Assembly: GCA_934292725.1 (NCBI GenBank)
Contig: CAKQXY010000025.1
Location: forward strand, 1 to 50,350
Source of the DNA: an uncultured Lachnospiraceae bacterium
GTDB lineage: Bacteria > Bacillota > Clostridia > Lachnospirales > Lachnospiraceae
Length of the DNA: 50,350 nt
Direction: 5' to 3'
Numbering within the stretch: position 1 is the stretch's first letter; each line of letters begins with the position of its first letter. The notes under the pieces are model-generated. The model worked only from the letters and a program-made list of their open reading frames with translations. It had not been told where the DNA came from and did not search any database. This document shows positions 16,084 through 25,140 of the stretch, in pieces. A program made the position numbers and the translations under genes.

Positions 16084-16634
16084 TCCATAATTGTATCGGA
16101 TATTTCTTCGTTTGTCAAGGGGCGTTTCTTCTTTTTTACCCTGATACGTTTAAAAAACTCTGACAATATCTGTGAGCATTCCTGTTCTAAAACACCCTTT
16201 GTGATCGGAATCTGATGATTAAACTGCTGCATATCAAGCAAATTTATAATTGAACCTGCACATCCTGCCTTTGCATTCATTGCACCTATCACCACACGAT
16301 CAAGACGTGCCTGCACGGCTGCTCCGGCACACATCTGGCATGGTTCAAGCGTCACGTACATCGTACATCCCTCCAGGCGCCAATCACCTAGCTTCTTCGA
16401 TGCTTTTTTCATAGCTGCAAGCTCTGCATGACCAAGCACCGAACTTTCTATATTTCTCCTATTATAGCCTCTGGCAATGACTTTTCCATCACAAACGATA
16501 ACGCAGCCAATCGGAACTTCATCAATAGCCGCTGCCTTTTTGGCCTGTGTAAGAGCCTGACGCATAAATTTTCGGTCTTCCTTTTCTCTAAGTCTTACCT
16601 GTTCTTCCAAAAGCTGCCCGTTCTCTGTTGTCAT
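16065..16634 (-). CDS. tadA: tRNA adenosine(34) deaminase TadA
   Basis: Converts A34 to inosine in tRNA-Arg(ACG). The catalytic zinc site is H69-A-E71 and P98-C-Q-M-C102, and the chain has the family's NRRNIESSVLGHAE stretch. At 189 residues it is longer than the roughly 155 of the E. coli core enzyme, with an N-terminal extension of about 20 residues and a basic tail (KKKKRPL). The stop codon at 16065 lies inside the 5' end of the SRP RNA, so the last six codons are shared with the RNA gene. The preceding gene ends 33 bases upstream, so the three are probably read through. Confidence 0.96.
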   Translation of the reverse strand: MTTENGQLLEEQVRLREKEDRKFMRQALTQAKKAAAIDEVPIGCVIVCDGKVIARGYNRRNIESSVLGHAELAAMKKASKKLGDWRLEGCTMYVTLEPCQMCAGAAVQARLDRVVIGAMNAKAGCAGSIINLLDMQQFNHQIPITKGVLEQECSQILSEFFKRIRVKKKKRPLTNEEISDTIMDAQPGR

Positions 16635-16667
16635 TGTTTTTCCTTTCTTATGTTTTTTGATCTATTT

Positions 16668-17621
16668 TTAACCAAATGCAGGATTCACCGTTTTTTGTTG
16701 ATCTGCAGCTGTCATCTTTGCTTCCTGTTTTTTCTCCTGATCATCTGCCGGAAATACAATCGGCACACACCAGTAGCCAAAGTCTCCTGTTGACGCTTTT
16801 TTTGATTTAACGGAGCGAAAACAATAAAAGCCAAACATCTGCGCCATCAGTTCCTCACTCTTTTCATAATTGCCAGGCACCCAAAGCTCGTAACGTCCTT
16901 GTGTGACTTTTGCAAATACAATATAACGGAACTTCACAAAACTGTACATCAAAAATCCATTATTGCTTAACATCCAATTTGGACGAGGAAGACGGCCAAT
17001 ATCTGCCGGCATTACCTTTAAACAAACTACTGTATCGCCTGGAAGCGTCTCAATATGCTGATATGCTGTACTTAACTGTGCCCAAACAGCATCTGCCTTG
17101 TCTTGTTCCTGTTCTATTTTGTTTGTTTCTTCGCTGTCATCCCCACAGCAAACTTCCATAGTTTGAAGTTCTTCCTGAGACTGATTTTCTAAAACCGGCT
17201 CACTTTCAGACTGCACTGTTTGTTTTGCTCGATCTTTCTCAAACAGTGAAAGTCCAAAATACTGGTCATCCCATACAGTTGCGTAGGCATTTGAAAACGG
17301 CTTCTGTCTGCCTGCTACAATTCCGCTAAGCTGCTCAAATTTAATCTCGCTTCCTGCAAGATAAACGCCGTTATTGATGTACTGGAGCTGTCCTTTTCCA
17401 TTTTTTACAACAATACGGCCGAGCGGCACACAATCGCAGCCATCCTTTGTACGGTAAAAGCCAAATACATGCAAAATTTCAGCCTGCTCATTATTTTTTA
17501 CAGACAGGAAAATACGCTGTATATCTCCTCTGATTTCTATCTTTGCAAACCCGCAGTTTTCCTTTTTTTGATCACCCTCATACTCAAAAAGATATGAGAG
17601 AAAGCGCTGATACTGTGCCAT
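16668..17621 (-). CDS. conserved protein of unknown function, DUF6128-like
   Basis: A 317-residue protein without membrane helices or signal peptide. The N-terminal part (about 1-115) alternates beta-strand-like segments such as GFAKIEIRGDIQRIFLSVK. A charged linker (about 130-185, QSESEPVLENQSQEE) leads to a C-terminal domain with PGDTVVCLKVMPADIGRLPRPNWMLSNN and FGYWCVPI. I think it belongs to a Lachnospiraceae-specific family listed as DUF6128, but the number is from memory. It lies between rsmA and tadA on the same strand. No function can be given. Confidence 0.75.
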   Translation of the reverse strand: MAQYQRFLSYLFEYEGDQKKENCGFAKIEIRGDIQRIFLSVKNNEQAEILHVFGFYRTKDGCDCVPLGRIVVKNGKGQLQYINNGVYLAGSEIKFEQLSGIVAGRQKPFSNAYATVWDDQYFGLSLFEKDRAKQTVQSESEPVLENQSQEELQTMEVCCGDDSEETNKIEQEQDKADAVWAQLSTAYQHIETLPGDTVVCLKVMPADIGRLPRPNWMLSNNGFLMYSFVKFRYIVFAKVTQGRYELWVPGNYEKSEELMAQMFGFYCFRSVKSKKASTGDFGYWCVPIVFPADDQEKKQEAKMTAADQQKTVNPAFG

Positions 17622-17692
17622 ATTGATACCTTCCTTTCCTTATATGTATTCTAAATAAGTACATATGAAAGAAAGGTATTGCTTAGAACAAT

Positions 17693-18559
17693 TTAATTCG
17701 CGCTTTTTGACAATGCATCAGAAAGTGCTGCAAACTGCTCAAGAGTCAGCGTTTCTCCACGCACAGTTGCTGCTAATCCAATGCTTTCAAGCACAGTTGC
17801 AAGCTCTTCCTTTGATTTATTTAAACCGCCTACGTTATATAGGCCATTTACCAATGTTTTTCTTCTCTGATTAAATGATGCACGTATAATGTCAAACATC
17901 AGCTTTTCATTTTTTACTGCCACTGGTTTTTTATGACTTGTAAGGCGAATAACAGCGCTTCCGACATTTGGTCTTGGCATAAAGCAGTTTGGCGGAACAT
18001 TTGCCACGATATATGGCTCTGCATAAAACTGCACTGCAAGAGACAGTGCACCATAATCCTTTCCGCCAGGAAGTGCCTGCATACGCTGTGCAACCTCCTT
18101 CTGTACCATAACAGTCACACTCTCCATAGGTACATGACTCTCAAATAATCCCATTAAAATTGGTGTGGTAATATAATATGGAAGATTCGCAACTACCTTG
18201 ATGCGTTTTCCCTCACACTTTTCTTCCACTAGCTTGTTAATATCAAGCTTAAGAACATCATTATGAATGACTGTAACATTATCATATGCAGACAGCGTAT
18301 CCTGTAAAATTGGTATCAAGTTGTCATCGATTTCAACTGCAAATACATGTTTTGCAGATTCGCACAGATATTGAGTCAGTGTTCCAATTCCCGGTCCGAT
18401 CTCAAGTACATAATCCTCTGGTGTGATCTCTGCTGCACGCACAATCTTGTCAAGCACATGCGTATCAATCAGAAAGTTCTGACCAAATTTCTTTGCAAAA
18501 TGAAACTGGTATTTCTGCAATACCTCTATTGTATTCTTTGGATTTCCTAATTCAGCCAC
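17693..18559 (-). CDS. rsmA: 16S rRNA (adenine1518/1519-N6)-dimethyltransferase
   Basis: RsmA (KsgA) dimethylates two adenines in helix 45 of 16S rRNA during 30S maturation. The motifs KKFGQNFLID, LEIGPGIGTLTQYL (SAM binding) and NLPYYITTPIL (catalytic NLPY) are all present. The frame is open to 18598, but the GTG at 18559 is preferred: GGAGG lies six bases before it, and the product then starts at VAELGNPKNTIEVL as in relatives, 288 residues long. The start overlaps the tatD stop by eight bases, so translation is probably coupled. The assignment is firm. Confidence 0.95.
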   Translation of the reverse strand: MAELGNPKNTIEVLQKYQFHFAKKFGQNFLIDTHVLDKIVRAAEITPEDYVLEIGPGIGTLTQYLCESAKHVFAVEIDDNLIPILQDTLSAYDNVTVIHNDVLKLDINKLVEEKCEGKRIKVVANLPYYITTPILMGLFESHVPMESVTVMVQKEVAQRMQALPGGKDYGALSLAVQFYAEPYIVANVPPNCFMPRPNVGSAVIRLTSHKKPVAVKNEKLMFDIIRASFNQRRKTLVNGLYNVGGLNKSKEELATVLESIGLAATVRGETLTLEQFAALSDALSKSAN

Positions 18560-19331
18560 AGTTTTCCTCCAATCGGTACAGTCTTTTGGCATTTGCAAGC
18601 GTTGTCTTAATAACAGTTTCCTCAGACACCTGCTTGATCTGTGCCAGTTGTTTTACTACTTCTTTTAAATACATTGAATTATTGCGTTTTCCGCGATACG
18701 GCACAGGTGCCAGATATGGACTGTCTGTCTCAAGCACAATCGAAGAAAGCGGAATTTCTGATACCACCTCCTTAATTACCTTGGCATTCTTAAAGGTAAC
18801 CACACCTCCTATTCCAATGAAAAATCCCATTGAAATATACTCCTTTGCCATAGGAGCTGCATAAGAATAGCAATGAATCACACCAGTATTTCCTGCCTTT
18901 GCAGCCTCCCTCATTATATCCATAGTATCCTTTGCTGCTTCTCTGCTGTGTATGATAACTGGCAGATCAACCTCTCTTGCAAGTTCAAGCTGGCGTTCAA
19001 ACCATTTCTTCTGAACTTCTCTTGGTGAGTTGTCCCAATAATAATCAAGTCCAATCTCACCAATTGCCACTACCTTTTTTTCCTGTGCAAGGCTTCGCAG
19101 CGTTTCAATATCTTCCTCTGTCATATCAGCTGTGCTGTCTGGATGAACACCAACGGCAGCATATATCTGCGGCCACTTTTTTGAAAGTGCAACCGCACTT
19201 TTTGAGGATTTTACAGACGCACCAACGTCCGTGATACAACAAATGCCGGAGGAGAAAATCTCCCCCAGCAATGTATCGCGATCCTCATCAAATGCATCAT
19301 CATCATAATGCGCATGAGTATCAAAAATCAT
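18552..19331 (-). CDS. tatD: TatD-family metal-dependent hydrolase (DNase)
   Basis: A TIM-barrel metallohydrolase of 259 residues, implicated in DNA end trimming and repair. Metal-binding motifs are FDTHAHYDDDAF at the start, GEIGLDYYW, PVIIHSREA, VIHCYS and LETDSPYLAPVP. The ATG at 19331 is used here because GAGAGG precedes it at good spacing and the family starts right before FDTHAH; an upstream ATG in frame would add seven residues. The tatD-rsmA order is common in Firmicutes. Confidence 0.94.
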   Translation of the reverse strand: MIFDTHAHYDDDAFDEDRDTLLGEIFSSGICCITDVGASVKSSKSAVALSKKWPQIYAAVGVHPDSTADMTEEDIETLRSLAQEKKVVAIGEIGLDYYWDNSPREVQKKWFERQLELAREVDLPVIIHSREAAKDTMDIMREAAKAGNTGVIHCYSYAAPMAKEYISMGFFIGIGGVVTFKNAKVIKEVVSEIPLSSIVLETDSPYLAPVPYRGKRNNSMYLKEVVKQLAQIKQVSEETVIKTTLANAKRLYRLEENCG

Positions 19332-19361
19332 TCTATATTCCTCTCTGTACAATCAAACTAT

Positions 19362-20468
19362 TTATTCGATTGTCTCTGCAATCTCTGCTGCCGGTGCTTC
19401 CTCCACATTAGCTGCCGGTGCTTCCTGCACATCAGCTGCTGGTGTATCTGGCTGTGCCGGTGTATCTGGCTGTGCTGGTGTATCTGGCTGAGCTGGCGTA
19501 TCTGGCTGTGCTGGCGTATCTGGCTGTGCTGGCGTATCTGGCTGTGCCGGTGTATCTGGCTGCGCTGGTGTATCCGGCTCTGTCGGCACTGTATCTGGCT
19601 GAGCTGGTGTATCTGGCTCTGTCGGCTGCGTTGGCTCTGTTGGCTTTGTAGTTGGATGCGTCGGCTGTGTAGCTGGCTGTGTTGGCTTTGTAGTTGGCTG
19701 TGTCGGCTGCGGCTTTGGCTGTGTCGGTGCTGGTGACGTAGTCGGCTGCGGCTTTGGCTGTGTCGGTGCCGGTGACGTAGTTGGCTGTGTTTGCGCTGCC
19801 GTTGTAGTAGTCGTTGTCTCCTCTGCAGTAGTTGCCTTTGTTTTTTCTTCAGTCGTCTTTTCTTCTGTTGTTTCTTCTTCTGTACTTGTTTCAGCCTCAG
19901 AAGAAGTTTCCTCTTCTGTACTTGTCTCTTCCTCTGTAGAAATCGCTTCCTCAGTTGTCTCCTGCTCAGTGCTTGTCTGCTCCTCAGTTGTCTGAACAAT
20001 TGTCTGCGGAAGCTTCTTTTTATCCTGCTTTGTGGCAGTAAGCATCTTTGCTGTAGCAATTCCCACAACTACAATACCAGCAAGACAAATGAAAATCATT
20101 CCTCCAAGGATTTTATTTGCAATCGACTTTTTCTTTACCGGCTTCTCATCTGATTGGTCTGAAAAATAGTCCGCATTATTTCCATTATCATATGGATCAT
20201 TTTCTGCCTCATATCCATCATCATACTGGTCTTCCTCATAAGAACCATCATCATACTCATCGTACTGTTCTTCCTCGTAAGAACCATTATCGTATTCATC
20301 ATCCTGATAATCACTATCGTCGTACTCGTCTGACGACAGCTCATCATACTCCTGTAAATCTCTACGCTTAAAAACAGTGCCTACGCTAGTAGCCACCAGA
20401 CTCTTACCGCAAATCGGGCATACTCTGGTTCCATCCTCAAGCTTCGCACCACATTTTGGACATATCAT
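19362..20468 (-). CDS. zinc-ribbon membrane protein with Thr/Pro repeat stalk
   Basis: A 368-residue protein of modular build. A zinc ribbon (C3-C6 and C17-C20) is followed by an acidic Tyr/Asp-rich segment to about residue 110. A single membrane helix (ILGGMIFICLAGIVVVGIA) lies near 122-140. Outside, a Thr/Glu-rich stretch to about 220 leads into Pro/Gln/Thr repeats (TTSPAPTQPKPQP twice) and then about nine PAQPDT or similar hexapeptides. The end is an Ala/Glu-rich tail with AADVQEAP and AANVEEAP. It is probably a surface stalk with a cytoplasmic zinc domain. No enzyme motif is seen, and the function is unknown. Confidence 0.8.
   Translation of the reverse strand: MICPKCGAKLEDGTRVCPICGKSLVATSVGTVFKRRDLQEYDELSSDEYDDSDYQDDEYDNGSYEEEQYDEYDDGSYEEDQYDDGYEAENDPYDNGNNADYFSDQSDEKPVKKKSIANKILGGMIFICLAGIVVVGIATAKMLTATKQDKKKLPQTIVQTTEEQTSTEQETTEEAISTEEETSTEEETSSEAETSTEEETTEEKTTEEKTKATTAEETTTTTTAAQTQPTTSPAPTQPKPQPTTSPAPTQPKPQPTQPTTKPTQPATQPTHPTTKPTEPTQPTEPDTPAQPDTVPTEPDTPAQPDTPAQPDTPAQPDTPAQPDTPAQPDTPAQPDTPAQPDTPAADVQEAPAANVEEAPAAEIAETIE
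19440..19608 (-). repeat. tandem 18-bp repeat encoding PAQPDT
   Basis: The 18-base unit GGCTGTGCCGGTGTATCT (plus strand) recurs with small changes about nine times, with one irregular unit near 19583. Units stay in frame within the coding sequence of the zinc-ribbon protein, so copy number can change without breaking it. Confidence 0.85.
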
Positions 20469-20525
20469 CCTCTAATTCCTTTCTGATTATCCTTATTTTG
20501 TAATTTCTGCAAATCCATCAGCTTT

Positions 20526-20876
20526 TCACTGCTCCAGCTGATTTAATGCATTCTCCACGCGTGCATAACATGCCTGCACACCCGGCCACATAACCTTTGC
20601 CTGCTCCATATCACCTGCTCTTAAAGCCTCTGTGATCTCATAGCTTACTTCAAACAACGACTTAAATCCTAGGTTTGCACAAATTCCCTTAAGTGTATGT
20701 GCCGCACGAAATGCAGTCTCAACGTCACCTGCATCCATCGCCTGTGTTAACTGGCTCATGCTTGGATCCTTCTTAAACATCAATGCAAATTTTTTTATTC
20801 TTGCTTCACTCATGAGGCGTTTAAAAACGTCTTCATAATCTCCGCCCATCGCCTCATAGCACTCTTTTATTGTCAT
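20526..20876 (-). CDS. Hpt-domain protein
   Basis: A free-standing histidine phosphotransfer protein of 116 residues. The phospho-acceptor is His60 in AAHTLKGICANLGF, the classical Hpt motif. The protein is a single helical bundle and would shuttle phosphate between a sensor kinase and a response regulator. No kinase or regulator lies in this window, so its partners are encoded elsewhere. The start is preceded by GGAGAG. The assignment of the domain is firm; the pathway is unknown. Confidence 0.93.
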   Translation of the reverse strand: MTIKECYEAMGGDYEDVFKRLMSEARIKKFALMFKKDPSMSQLTQAMDAGDVETAFRAAHTLKGICANLGFKSLFEVSYEITEALRAGDMEQAKVMWPGVQACYARVENALNQLEQ

Positions 20877-20980
20877 GTTCTCTCCAATCTATTTATGTAA
20901 CTATAGTTTCCATTTTCATTTTGTATTCTACTCTATCATTTATAAAATTTCAACATGTTTTCGTTGCTTCCTACAAATAA

Positions 20981-21691
20981 TTAAGTTTCAACAATTTTAC
21001 TTGGATTATCTCTCATAATACGACTTGTGTAAAGTCGACCCATATGCTTCTTCAAATATTCACAGCACTCCTCCATATGAGAGGCACGTCCCCTCAAATT
21101 GTGGGCATCGCTTGCAACATAATGAAGCATATCCTCCTGCATTAGCTTTTTGCAAAAACGCTGTGCACCAAGTCCATTTCTTCCAATCACAGCATCTGCA
21201 TTGACCTGCATCTCACACCCCATTTCGATAAGATCTGCGATAAAATCAAAATCCTTTCTCAGAGCACGATAACGCTCAATATGGGCAATAATTGGATAAT
21301 AGCCTGCTGTCAAAAGAGCATCGGCTCGTTCCTTTATAAAAGCTCTTGTACTGCTGCTTGAAAACTCAGTAAGTACATAGCGCGAATTTGCAAGTGTTGG
21401 ACGAAGATCTCTATCTAATGTTTCTACCATCTCCATATTGGCATGAAATTCACAGCCCAAATACAGATGGATATTCCTATTTCTTGTTTCATCAACAAGC
21501 GCATCATACGCACTCCAAATATCCTCCATATCTGGCTCGAACATTTCTTTTCGAAAATGTGGTGTCAAAATAATTGTCTCAACACCAGCGTCTATTTCCT
21601 TTTCAATCATTGAAAGGGCCATATCCATATCCTTCGCTCCATCGTCCACCCCTGGCAGAATATGGCAGTGAATATCGTACAAATCTCTCAT
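20981..21691 (-). CDS. CpsB/CapC-type tyrosine-protein phosphatase (PHP fold)
   Basis: A manganese-dependent PHP-family phosphatase of 236 residues, related to CpsB and YwqE, which dephosphorylate the tyrosine kinases that control capsule or exopolysaccharide synthesis. Metal ligands are visible: DIHCHILPGVDDGA (His8, His10), LTPHFRK near residue 44, a Glu in LGCEFHANMEM, IIAHIERY and ASDAHNLRGR. It is a single-gene unit with its own promoter. No kinase or polysaccharide genes lie next to it, so its substrate must be encoded elsewhere. Confidence 0.93.
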   Translation of the reverse strand: MRDLYDIHCHILPGVDDGAKDMDMALSMIEKEIDAGVETIILTPHFRKEMFEPDMEDIWSAYDALVDETRNRNIHLYLGCEFHANMEMVETLDRDLRPTLANSRYVLTEFSSSSTRAFIKERADALLTAGYYPIIAHIERYRALRKDFDFIADLIEMGCEMQVNADAVIGRNGLGAQRFCKKLMQEDMLHYVASDAHNLRGRASHMEECCEYLKKHMGRLYTSRIMRDNPSKIVET

Positions 21692-21735
21692 AAATCACTT
21701 TCCTTATCTATTGCTTTCCCTTACATTTCAATGTT

Positions 21736-21765
21736 ATTCTAGCATTTGTTAAGTGCCCTTGTCAA
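21736..21765 (-). promoter_or_regulatory. promoter of the CpsB-type phosphatase
   Basis: On the minus strand TTGACA is followed after 18 bases by TAGAAT, preceded by TGC. Confidence 0.65.
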
Positions 21766-21834
21766 CCGCTGAAAACTAGAAGAAATCATTCTTATAAAAG
21801 GGTCGGAATAAGGTGATAAATGTGCCAAAAGTGA

Positions 21835-21863
21835 TTGTTTTTTACACATGACTTTTGTATAAT
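21835..21863 (+). promoter_or_regulatory. promoter of the sugar isomerase gene
   Basis: TTGTTT is followed after 17 bases by TATAAT, about 70 bases before the start codon. Confidence 0.6.
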
Positions 21864-21933
21864 AATGCTGTAATTTGAGACTGGCAAAAATCGGCAGGCC
21901 AAATAATAAAAACAAATGAATGGAGGTTTCATT

Positions 21934-23352
21934 ATGTTAGTAAACACAAAAGCGAGAGTCGGTGTATTTTCTATCGCATTAGGCGCATACCTTCCGCAGT
22001 TCCCATCATTAGTACCGGAGTTCGAGTCACAGTATGCAGCATTCAAAAAAACTCTTCCAGATACCGTAGAGGTTATTGACGGCGGAATGGTTACCACAAA
22101 GGAGCAGGCTATGGAAGCCGGAGATAAGTTCCGTGCAGCAGATGTTGATCTGGTATTTCTCCAGATGCTGACCTACGCTACCTCCTACAACATGCTTCCG
22201 GCAATCCGTGATCTTGATGTTCCGGTTGTTTTAGTAAATGTTCAGAAGTTAAAGGCATTAGATTACGAGCATACCGATATCGCATCCTGGCTCGGTGAAG
22301 GCTATGCATGCGGTGCTGTAGGCGAGGCTGTTGCAGACCTTGAAAGAGCTGGAAAAAGACATGCTGTTATCACTGGTGTTGTTGAGGGCGGCGATCCTGG
22401 TGTTCAGGCAGAAATCGAAGACTGGTGTAAGGCAGCTCAGGTAAGAAGAAGATTCCGTGATACAAATATTGCACAGATCGGAAGACCGTATCCTGGTATG
22501 ATGGATCTTTACATTGATGAGACAAATCTGTATAACAGAATGTTCTTATACACAAAGCAGTTTGACTGGGAAAAAATGTGGGCTATCGCAGATGATATTA
22601 CTGATGAGGATGCCATCCGCGCAAAGGCTCAGGATATTCTGGATACCTTCGAGATTGAGGGCGGCGGCACCATCGAGAAGGTTTGGGATATGGCAAAATA
22701 TGTTGTTGCTTTTGAGAAGTGGGTTAAGGATGAGCATCTTGGACTGATCGCATCTCACTATGACGGATTTGCACAGGGCAAGGCTGGTGTTCTTGACAGT
22801 ATGCTTATTCCGGCATTCTCTATGTTAATCAAGCAGGGAACTGCATGTGCCGTAGAGGGTGACATGAAGGTTGCCATGGCAATGAGTATCTTAAAAACAA
22901 TTTCTGGAACAGGACAGCTTTCTGAAATGTATTCTATCGACTTTAACGATGACATCTGTATCATTGGTCACTCTGGAAGCGGCGATGCTGATATCTCTGC
23001 AAAGAAGCCAACCATGAAGATCGTTAAGGTATTCCACGGAAAGACAGGCGGCGGCTATCTGACACAGTTCTATCCATATACTGGTCCTGTTACCTACCTG
23101 GCAATCACACAGGATGCTGATGGTCACTTCAAGTTTGTTGTAGCAGAAGGTGTTAACGAGGACGGACCTATCCTTTCCTTTGGTGATACAAACATGAGAA
23201 CACGCTTTACCTGCGGTGCAAGAGAATTTGTAAATCGTTGGAGCGAGGCTGGCCCAACTCACCATATGGCAGCAGCAACTGGAAGACATATTGATACTAT
23301 CTTAAAGGTAGCAAAGATCTTAAATGTTCCTGTTGAAATTGTAACTAGATAA
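21934..23352 (+). CDS. L-fucose/L-arabinose isomerase-family protein
   Basis: A 472-residue cytoplasmic sugar isomerase-like enzyme. The chain resembles the AraA/FucI fold superfamily: an N-terminal Rossmann-like part (ARVGVFSIALGAYLPQFP), a substrate-domain region with QMLTYATSYNMLPAI, and GEGYACGAVGEAVADL. In the C-terminal half, CAVEGDMKVAMAMSILKTI and GHSGSGDADIS recall the metal-binding portion, where Glu and His would bind manganese. The ATG at 21934 is chosen because GGAGG lies seven bases before it. No pentose or fucose pathway genes adjoin it, and the true substrate is not known. Confidence 0.85.
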   Translation: MLVNTKARVGVFSIALGAYLPQFPSLVPEFESQYAAFKKTLPDTVEVIDGGMVTTKEQAMEAGDKFRAADVDLVFLQMLTYATSYNMLPAIRDLDVPVVLVNVQKLKALDYEHTDIASWLGEGYACGAVGEAVADLERAGKRHAVITGVVEGGDPGVQAEIEDWCKAAQVRRRFRDTNIAQIGRPYPGMMDLYIDETNLYNRMFLYTKQFDWEKMWAIADDITDEDAIRAKAQDILDTFEIEGGGTIEKVWDMAKYVVAFEKWVKDEHLGLIASHYDGFAQGKAGVLDSMLIPAFSMLIKQGTACAVEGDMKVAMAMSILKTISGTGQLSEMYSIDFNDDICIIGHSGSGDADISAKKPTMKIVKVFHGKTGGGYLTQFYPYTGPVTYLAITQDADGHFKFVVAEGVNEDGPILSFGDTNMRTRFTCGAREFVNRWSEAGPTHHMAAATGRHIDTILKVAKILNVPVEIVTR

Positions 23353-23373
23353 TTACAATTCAAAAATTTACAC

Positions 23374-23402
23374 TTGCATTTTTTACAATACAAGAATATA
23401 AT
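23374..23402 (+). promoter_or_regulatory. promoter of the thiamine operon
   Basis: TTGCAT is followed after 17 bases by TATAAT immediately upstream of the TPP riboswitch. Confidence 0.75.
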
Positions 23403-23405
23403 AAA

Positions 23406-23510
23406 ACCCGTAACGGGGAGCTTGCCGTTTTGTAGGCTGAGAGTAGACGAAATGCGTCTTGACCCATAACCTGATTTGGATAATGCCAACGTAGGGATAT
23501 ACTATACGTG
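23406..23510 (+). promoter_or_regulatory. TPP riboswitch (THI element)
   Basis: The conserved core is plain: GGGGAGC, then GGCTGAGAG, GACCC, AACCTGATTTGGATAATGCC and AACGTAGGGA. The element binds thiamine pyrophosphate and lies between the promoter and the terminator at 23531-23567, so it should act by premature termination of the thiM operon when TPP is plentiful. A possible alternative stem pairs CGTGTTTTT (from 23507) with AAAAAACATG, overlapping the first bases of the terminator. Confidence 0.97.
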
Positions 23511-23530
23511 TTTTTCTTGTACAAAAAAAC

Positions 23531-23567
23531 ATGCGGATATGTCTTTTACAGGCATATCCGCATTTTT
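23531..23567 (+). terminator. riboswitch-controlled intrinsic terminator
   Basis: ATGCGGATATG pairs perfectly with CATATCCGCAT and is followed by TTTTT. It lies between the TPP aptamer and thiM. Confidence 0.9.
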
Positions 23568-23616
23568 GGTATAGTGGAAAGTTTTTCTGCTATTCCTTAT
23601 AAAAAGGAGCGAGAAT

Positions 23617-24438
23617 ATGCTGAAAGAATGTTTCGACAACGTAAGAAAATCAGTACCGCTTGTACACAACATCACAAACTATGTGACTGTCAATGATGTA
23701 GCCAATATCATTTTGGCATGCGGTGCAAGCCCAATCATGTCCGATGAACCAGATGATGTTACGGACATTACCTCCATATGCAGCAGCTTAAACATCAACA
23801 TTGGCACGCTGCATAAATCCAGCATTGAAGCAATGTATCTGGCTGGAAAAAGAGCAAACGAACTTGGTCATCCTATCCTTTTAGATCCGGTAGGTGCTGG
23901 TGCTTCTGCACTTCGCACAAATACTGCCGTTGGTCTTATGGAGCAATTACAGCTGACTGTAATCCGCGGAAACATCTCCGAAATCAAGACACTTGCCAAT
24001 GGAAATGGCACAACAAAGGGTGTTGACGCTGATGTTGCTGATAAAGTCACAGATGATACCTTGGATGAGGCTATTCTGTTTGTAAAAAAATTTGCTGCAC
24101 AAAGCAAAGCAATTATCGCTGTTACCGGCGCTATTGACCTTGTCAGCGATGGAACACGCTGCTACGTGATTAGAAATGGCCGTCCAGAGATGGGACAGAT
24201 TACTGGAACTGGCTGTCAGCTTTCTGGTCTTATGACTGCCTTTGTCGCTGCTAATCCATCTAATCAGCTTGACGCCGCTGCTGCTGCTGTCTGCGCAATG
24301 GGTCTTGCAGGTGAGATCGGCTACAGCCACATGAAAGACGGCGATGGCAACTCAACTTACCGAAACCGCATTATTGATGCTATTTACAACATGGACGGTG
24401 AGACATTAGAGAAGGGAGCCAAATATGAAGTGCGCTGA
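23617..24438 (+). CDS. thiM: hydroxyethylthiazole kinase
   Basis: Phosphorylates 4-methyl-5-(2-hydroxyethyl)thiazole in thiamine salvage. The 273-residue ribokinase-like protein has VHNITNYVTVNDVAN at the start, PILLDPVGAGAS near residue 90, VIRGNISEI and the anion-hole motif ITGTGCQLSGL near 195. It is the first gene after the TPP riboswitch. Its end overlaps thiE by 14 bases. The assignment is firm. Confidence 0.97.
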   Translation: MLKECFDNVRKSVPLVHNITNYVTVNDVANIILACGASPIMSDEPDDVTDITSICSSLNINIGTLHKSSIEAMYLAGKRANELGHPILLDPVGAGASALRTNTAVGLMEQLQLTVIRGNISEIKTLANGNGTTKGVDADVADKVTDDTLDEAILFVKKFAAQSKAIIAVTGAIDLVSDGTRCYVIRNGRPEMGQITGTGCQLSGLMTAFVAANPSNQLDAAAAAVCAMGLAGEIGYSHMKDGDGNSTYRNRIIDAIYNMDGETLEKGAKYEVR

Positions 24439-25063
24439 TAAAGACCTTCTTTTATATGCCGTCACTGATCGCTACTGGCTTGGCGAGCGAACCCTTCACG
24501 ATGTCGTTAAGGAAAGTCTTGATGGCGGCGTTACGTTTGTGCAGCTTCGCGAAAAGCATTTAGATCAGGCTCATTTTCTTGAGGAAGCAAAGGATTTAAA
24601 GATGCTTTGCAAATCATACAACGTTCCTTTCGTGATTAACGACAACGTTGATATTGCACTTGAAATGGATGCTGACGGCGTACATGTCGGACAAAGCGAT
24701 ATGGAAGCTGGCGATGTACGTGCCAAGCTTGGTCCTGACAAAATTATCGGCGTGTCAGCGCAGACAGTTGAGCAGGCAGTTCTGGCAGAAAAACGTGGAG
24801 CTGATTATCTTGGTGTTGGCGCTGTTTTTCCTACTAATTCCAAAGATGATGCGACAGATGTCTCCTACGAGACATTAAAAGCTATCTGTCAGGCAGTCTC
24901 CATTCCCGTCATTGCAATCGGCGGCATTACAAAAGACAATGTGGCAGAACTATCTGGCAGCGGTATCTGCGGAATTGCCGTTATCAGTGCCATTTATGGT
25001 CAAAAAAATATAAAGGATGCAGCTGCGAACCTTAAAATGGCAGTACAAAAAATAATTGATTAA
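24425..25063 (+). CDS. thiE: thiamine-phosphate synthase
   Basis: Joins HMP pyrophosphate and thiazole phosphate to thiamine phosphate. The 212-residue TIM barrel shows VQLREKHLD, FVINDNVDIALEMDADGVHVGQSD, GVSAQTVEQA, GADYLGVGAVFPTNSKDD and IPVIAIGGI, all diagnostic. Its ATG lies inside the thiM 3' end with GGGAG upstream, so the two are translationally coupled. Together with thiM and thiD it completes salvage; thiC and thiG are not in this window. Confidence 0.97.
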   Translation: MKCADKDLLLYAVTDRYWLGERTLHDVVKESLDGGVTFVQLREKHLDQAHFLEEAKDLKMLCKSYNVPFVINDNVDIALEMDADGVHVGQSDMEAGDVRAKLGPDKIIGVSAQTVEQAVLAEKRGADYLGVGAVFPTNSKDDATDVSYETLKAICQAVSIPVIAIGGITKDNVAELSGSGICGIAVISAIYGQKNIKDAAANLKMAVQKIID

Positions 25064-25140
25064 CACTATTATGCGGTCTGTTGGGGGCACCACCTCAGAT
25101 CGCACTACAAAACGTTAATGAAAAAAAGGAGAATTTTATT

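Noticed and set aside
19440..19608. Possible CRISPR array
   Set aside because: The 18-bp units are contiguous without spacers and keep the coding frame; they are a protein repeat.
19308..19736. Plus-strand frame with Cys/Trp/Leu repeats
   Set aside because: It is the antisense reading of the PAQPDT and Thr/Pro repeats of the zinc-ribbon protein.
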